Assembly: GCF_040436345.1 (NCBI RefSeq)
Contig: NC_133220.1
Location: 9,066,664 to 9,130,663, forward strand
DNA length: 64,000 nucleotides
Source of the DNA: Pagrus major
Taxonomy: Eukaryota > Chordata > Actinopteri > Spariformes > Sparidae
Direction of reading: 5' to 3'
The notes under the pieces were generated by a model, which was given only the letters and a program-made list of their open reading frames with translations, was not told where the DNA came from and ran no database searches. Positions 59,664-64,000 of the stretch are shown in pieces (positions within the stretch are counted from its first letter, which is position 1; each line of letters starts with the position of its first letter). The translations under genes and the position numbers were made by a program.

Positions 59664-62600
59664 AAAGTTGTGAATAAATGGAAGAGGTGAGTAAAGGCAC
59701 AAAGAGACATGCTAACTATCTCCATTTGTCAATGTCACATCAACTAGTCTCCACAAAATCCTCACCTCTCTGAACTCAGTGACCGCCCTGCTCGTCAGCT
59801 CCACAGACAGAGCCAAGCATCAGGTGCGGCTTCCCTTTTGAACTTTGCAACCCGACCCCTCTGCTGCTGCCCACTCCTCCCCAAACCCTAATCCCACTGT
59901 AAACCAGCAGGCCATTACTCATTCAAAGCTTCCTCTCTGAGGCTTGGCTTACCTTCCTCTCTGTCCCGATCGCTTCCTGTCTTTGTAGGTCAGGAATGGA
60001 CGGTAACAAGAGACAGTTGGTAAATAAATGAATAAATGACGGCGGCTTTTCCATATCACAATACACCCATTAGTCATCAAATTATCTCATACTTTATGAT
60101 GATCGCTCAATATCTGGCATATAATAGTAAACACTAAAATTATTTTTAGCAGGTTCACTCTAACTTATCTGTATGTTTGTACCTGGCATGTATCATATTG
60201 ACATCTGTCAAAGCCGTGCCATATGACGTTCATGTTACATGTTCATTATTACTTTCACAACCGGAGGTAGTGGGGATGGTGGTGGAGTTAGAAACAATGA
60301 GTTCAATGCAGTTCAAGTCTGAGTTGCAGCATTTGTGACACCACTGGATATTTTTAAGTTGACCTGGAGACCTTTTCCAGCTGTGCTTGTGGAGACCAAA
60401 ACCAGATGTTTTTCACAGGAAGGCAGGCCGTTTTTTGAAGGTGACCTCGGCACATTTCCGGGCGTTTGTCGCGATCATAAGAGGTATTTTAAGCCAAACC
60501 AGGTTTTTTTCCCAAGTGATTTTTGTGCCTAAACAAACCATAAAGTTTAACCAAAGCAAACGTAAAGTTGCAACATAAAGACACATTAAACTAAACTAAA
60601 CTCATCTGTTGGTCAAAATAGACACTGTCTCTCTTTCAGATGAGGTATTTTGCCAAAGATGCAGCAACAATGAACCAACTGTACTTGTGATAAAACAGTC
60701 ACACTGTTGTCTCAGAAGCTGAACAGAAGCTGATAACCCTCCCGTGTTTAGTGACATAACATAGACAACATACACTCCAATGATGATGTGGATGTTATGA
60801 TGGGTATCCTAATCCGACCTATCACGGTCCCTTTTACGGATGAATCAAAGGTGGGGGATGGATGTGTAAGTCACACATCAGTTCACAGGGAGCTCCAGTG
60901 CTGTGGTCTTTTTTTTTTTTTTTTTTTCCTTTTATAAAATGCCAGGTCCAGTTAGCTGATGCATGGAAAGAGAGGCGAGGCAGCCACACTGAGGGCCATG
61001 CTTCCCAGCATCCCTCCCTCTCCCTGTTCCCGCCTCGGCGTCCAAGAGCTCGGGCCTCCGGCTGTGTAGCCATGACAACCAAATGAGGTAAATGGTTGCG
61101 GGAGAATCCTCATCACGACCACCACCCTCTCTCGGGGGCCTTTTTTCCAGTGGTGCATTAACATAGCATGTGCAAGTCTTTTGTGCATGCTATTTCCCAT
61201 CCAATGTTCCCGTTTGGAATCATAAATATCTCCATCGCTCTCCGGCGTGTGCCATGACTCTGCTTTCTTTTCTAGCCGACACAGCATACCCTGAGGGCGA
61301 GGTTTGGTTTCATCCTGCGTTTCTTTACATGAGAATTCTGCAGATAAAAGCTTTCTATCATGAAAGGTCGCTTCATGACAGAAGAAAAATGTGGAGATAT
61401 TAATCGTTAGAGTAAGGGATGAGAAAAGAAACACACACCTCTGTCAAGCAACGATGTAACTCCTCTGTGCAGCGCCTCGTCTTGACACTGCAAAAAAAAA
61501 AAAAAAAAGACACTGGAGGCGGCCAGGAAAGAAGTATGCATGTGCTGGGATAAGAGTGCATGTCAATTCATTTTTGTCCAATTTCTTGCAGATTGTCCAA
61601 ATACACACAGGCTCTGGGAAGAGATTGTGCACAAAAAAGGCTGGGTGTGTTATGTAAGCGGATGGTATTTGATTTTTTTTTTGAAGTCTTTAATTTCTCC
61701 AACACCCTTTCCAAAAATAGTGCCTCCATTTGCATACCTGCAGCGTGATAACAGTGCAGTGTGAAATAACACGCTGAGCCGTGTTTACAGATGAGCCGCT
61801 CTCATTTGCTCCTGTGACAAGACAAAATCTGTGAACTCCTGGAAACGAGGGGAAGAGATTTACAATTCTTACTGTCTATATTAACACTCATCAGTAGATA
61901 CCGCTTTGCTAAGAGTCACATTTCCACTGTTACACTCTCTGCAAGCAAGGCATTACAAGTATTACTGACTTTTACATGAAATATTATGAGATGCCTTGTG
62001 AAGGTTGGTCTGAATTTCTTTTGACACACACGCTGCTTTCATAATAAAAGTTTTTGTTTTCTGTATTCACACACTGATGCACAAATTCTAAACAAATACA
62101 GACTAGAGGACAGAAAAAAAAAGGATTTTATTTGATTTTTTTAACCAAACATCAATATACAGCTACACATACGGTCTTGTTTGACAGTGTCTTTTTGACA
62201 TTTGGAAAATGCATTCAGCTGCAGCAACAACGTCACACTCCCCTCCCGTCACTGAATTTAGACTCGAGCCATTCTGACATTTATCTGACAAAAACGTAAC
62301 ATGGATTTTGGTATTTTTAAGCATTGTCAAGACAAACTGTGCGAAAGCAGCCACCGGTGTCTCTGCTTTCCAAGGGTGCGCGATGGCAGAAAAAAATTAC
62401 TTTGGGGACCGACAGTAAATAAATGCTTCATTCTGAAAGGTTGAATAGAAAAATAGACATGAATCTGAACTTTATACTGTAGGTAACTTAACAGTGCATG
62501 CTCTAATGTGCTGATATTTGTTACTTAATAAAATGAGTAAGAGAAAGGAAATCGTCATGCTAACATATGCTTCAAGCTAACAGCTAAGCTAACATAATAA

Positions 62601-63851
62601 TTTGTTAATATACAGTAACTACACAGTAGTTGGAAATGATAATGATATGTATAAAAACTCTCCTTCTGATACCTTGACTAAGGTCTGCACCTTCACATAT
62701 CAGTTAAGCAAGCAGTTTCTCGTCTGTTCTCAGGCTAATTAACTCAGTTTAGCTTGTCTTGTAGTATTAAGCATTCAAATGTTTATTTTTGTTTTCTGCA
62801 TATGTGAACCTGCTCCTTCCATGCACCAACCGGGCAAAATCTAGACTTTTTATTGGGAGTCGAGTTCGCTAAATGTCCCCTTCATACTGTCACTCTCTCG
62901 TATCTGTGGGCATCTCCGCTCTGGCTATAAAGAATATCAGGTGTTGTTCACTGATGTCAGGTAGACATAAATGTCAAAATTAAAATGACTAAAAATATTA
63001 CATTTAGTGGAATATCGCTATAGGACTTAAACTTAAACTAATGTTAGAATTGACCATTCACTAAGCCTCGCTCCGCAAACGCCTGTCAAGCTTTCCATTC
63101 TCACACTGCACACGCAGTTGACAGTGATAACGGTGGCAGAATCAACTTTTCTGAAACACTCGATCAGAGGTAAACCAAAGCAGGCTTCTCAATTCTAGCT
63201 GACAACCATAGATGTTGTCGGCTAAAATGATGGCTCTTAGTAGCATGTTTTATAAGTAAAGCTAGCTAATGCAAGCTTATAACAATGCAAACCCTTGAAT
63301 TGTTTGGATGCTTACTATAGGAAAACATACTTGGACGAGCAATACAGGGTGCTGCACCCATACTCTAAAAGTATTTGAGGATATGAGGAACAGGCCTCAG
63401 TTTGGCAAATGCAGCGGTTTCTAACATACGTTTGGCTGGAGGTAGGTTAAGCTAACCAGCTAGACATGCTAACGTTTCTAGCATATTTGAGCGCTTAAAG
63501 ACAAAGTTTGATCTATTTCTCATATATATCACCCTCCAAGCTGCTGAGATACTGAGGCTGAATCCAAATGTCCACCCTCTGGACTTTTGGATGCAGCCAG
63601 TATTGCAATTCTTAGAGTCTCATGCACACAGTATCAGCATGAAGAGAAATCTAAAGCTTGACAGGCCCTGACATTGTGCTTAGTTAAGGTCACTAAGCTA
63701 TAATTGGACAGTTTCTGTTCAGGAGATGAGTTTAGCAAAGGGTCAATATTAAATTCAAATGGATATTTGTCTTCAAAGTGTCCCAACATGACTTGAATTC
63801 TGGTAAATACACAACATCCATACCGTACAAATCTTACATTGTTTATAAGGA
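59664..63851. other. Intergenic stretch to near the window end
   Basis: Poly(T) runs lie near 60908 and poly(A) near 61492. AGCTAAC-rich segments near 62565-62600 and 63260-63480 are typical of teleost repeat debris. No exon was recognised. Confidence 0.4.
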
Positions 63852-63909
63852 TGTGACAATACACATTAATGAAAACGTACTGTGACAATACACATTAATG
63901 GAAACATTA
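63852..63909 (+). repeat. Two tandem copies of a 29-bp unit
   Basis: The unit starting TGTGACAATACACATTAATG occurs at 63852 and 63881. The first 20 bases are identical in both copies. Confidence 0.9.
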
Positions 63910-64000
63910 CAGGCGGGTACCAACACATGATGCAGCACATCCTTTGAGGAGTGTACTAGAACCACTTTAGTTTCCTGTGATATCGTTGTGCTTTTATTGA

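Noticed and set aside
60360-60373. TGACCT-GG-AGACCT, a one-mismatch DR2 retinoic acid response element
   Set aside because: A single such match is expected by chance in 64 kb, and it lies 35 kb from dhrs3.
60952-61434. A 160-codon minus-strand frame
   Set aside because: No recognisable domain. Composition and overlapping frames on the other strand suggest chance.
62163-62354. A 63-codon minus-strand frame with an ordinary-looking peptide
   Set aside because: Too short to judge and no family recognised. Nothing nearby supports a gene.
1-64000. tRNA, rRNA or microRNA genes
   Set aside because: No cloverleaf with A/B boxes or rRNA segment was recognised. Hairpins found are explained by MITE-type inverted repeats. 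A covariance-model scan would be decisive.

Overview
The window looks like nuclear DNA from a teleost fish, probably a percomorph. It holds vertebrate genes with GT-AG introns, abundant CA/GT microsatellites, and many short DNA transposons of types I recognise from fish genomes. Nothing prokaryotic or viral is apparent. Three protein-coding genes can be supported, all in the first 26 kb.

Layout: (1) 1-2161, plus strand: the long open reading frame of a kelch protein of the KLHDC7 family (best call klhdc7a), cut at its 5' end by the window edge. (2) 7550-10881, minus strand: a four-exon, 416-residue arylacetamide-deacetylase-like hydrolase (aadacl4-like) with an intact catalytic triad. (3) 16673-25098, plus strand: a six-exon, 302-residue short-chain dehydrogenase, dhrs3, an ER/lipid-droplet retinal reductase that limits retinoic acid synthesis. 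It has a TATA box, a CpG-rich 5' region and a leader with several upstream reading frames. aadacl4 and dhrs3 are head to head across about 5.4 kb, which from memory is the arrangement of AADACL4 and DHRS3 on human 1p36. Nothing in the sequence links the enzymes biochemically.

From about 25.6 kb to the end (38 kb) I find no credible exon. The region is rich in MITE-like elements, several with matching ends of the TTAAAG...CTTTAA type. Its most striking features are two large low-complexity arrays built on alternating T- and A-tracts around a CCTG core. Array 1 (about 26.67-27.99 kb) lies between the inverted ends of a transposon-like element. Array 2 (about 30.24-33.06 kb) has higher-order repeat structure and is bracketed by two copies of a roughly 110-bp ordinary sequence in direct orientation.

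Other structures are a MITE nested inside a hAT-type element (4.55-5.70 kb), a long imperfect inverted repeat (11.8-12.3 kb), a diverged tandem duplication in dhrs3 intron 1, and a tandem pair at 42.35-42.85 kb. I found no new multi-gene system. The arrays and their transposon context are the most unusual content. All repeat-family assignments are from memory and alignment by eye.
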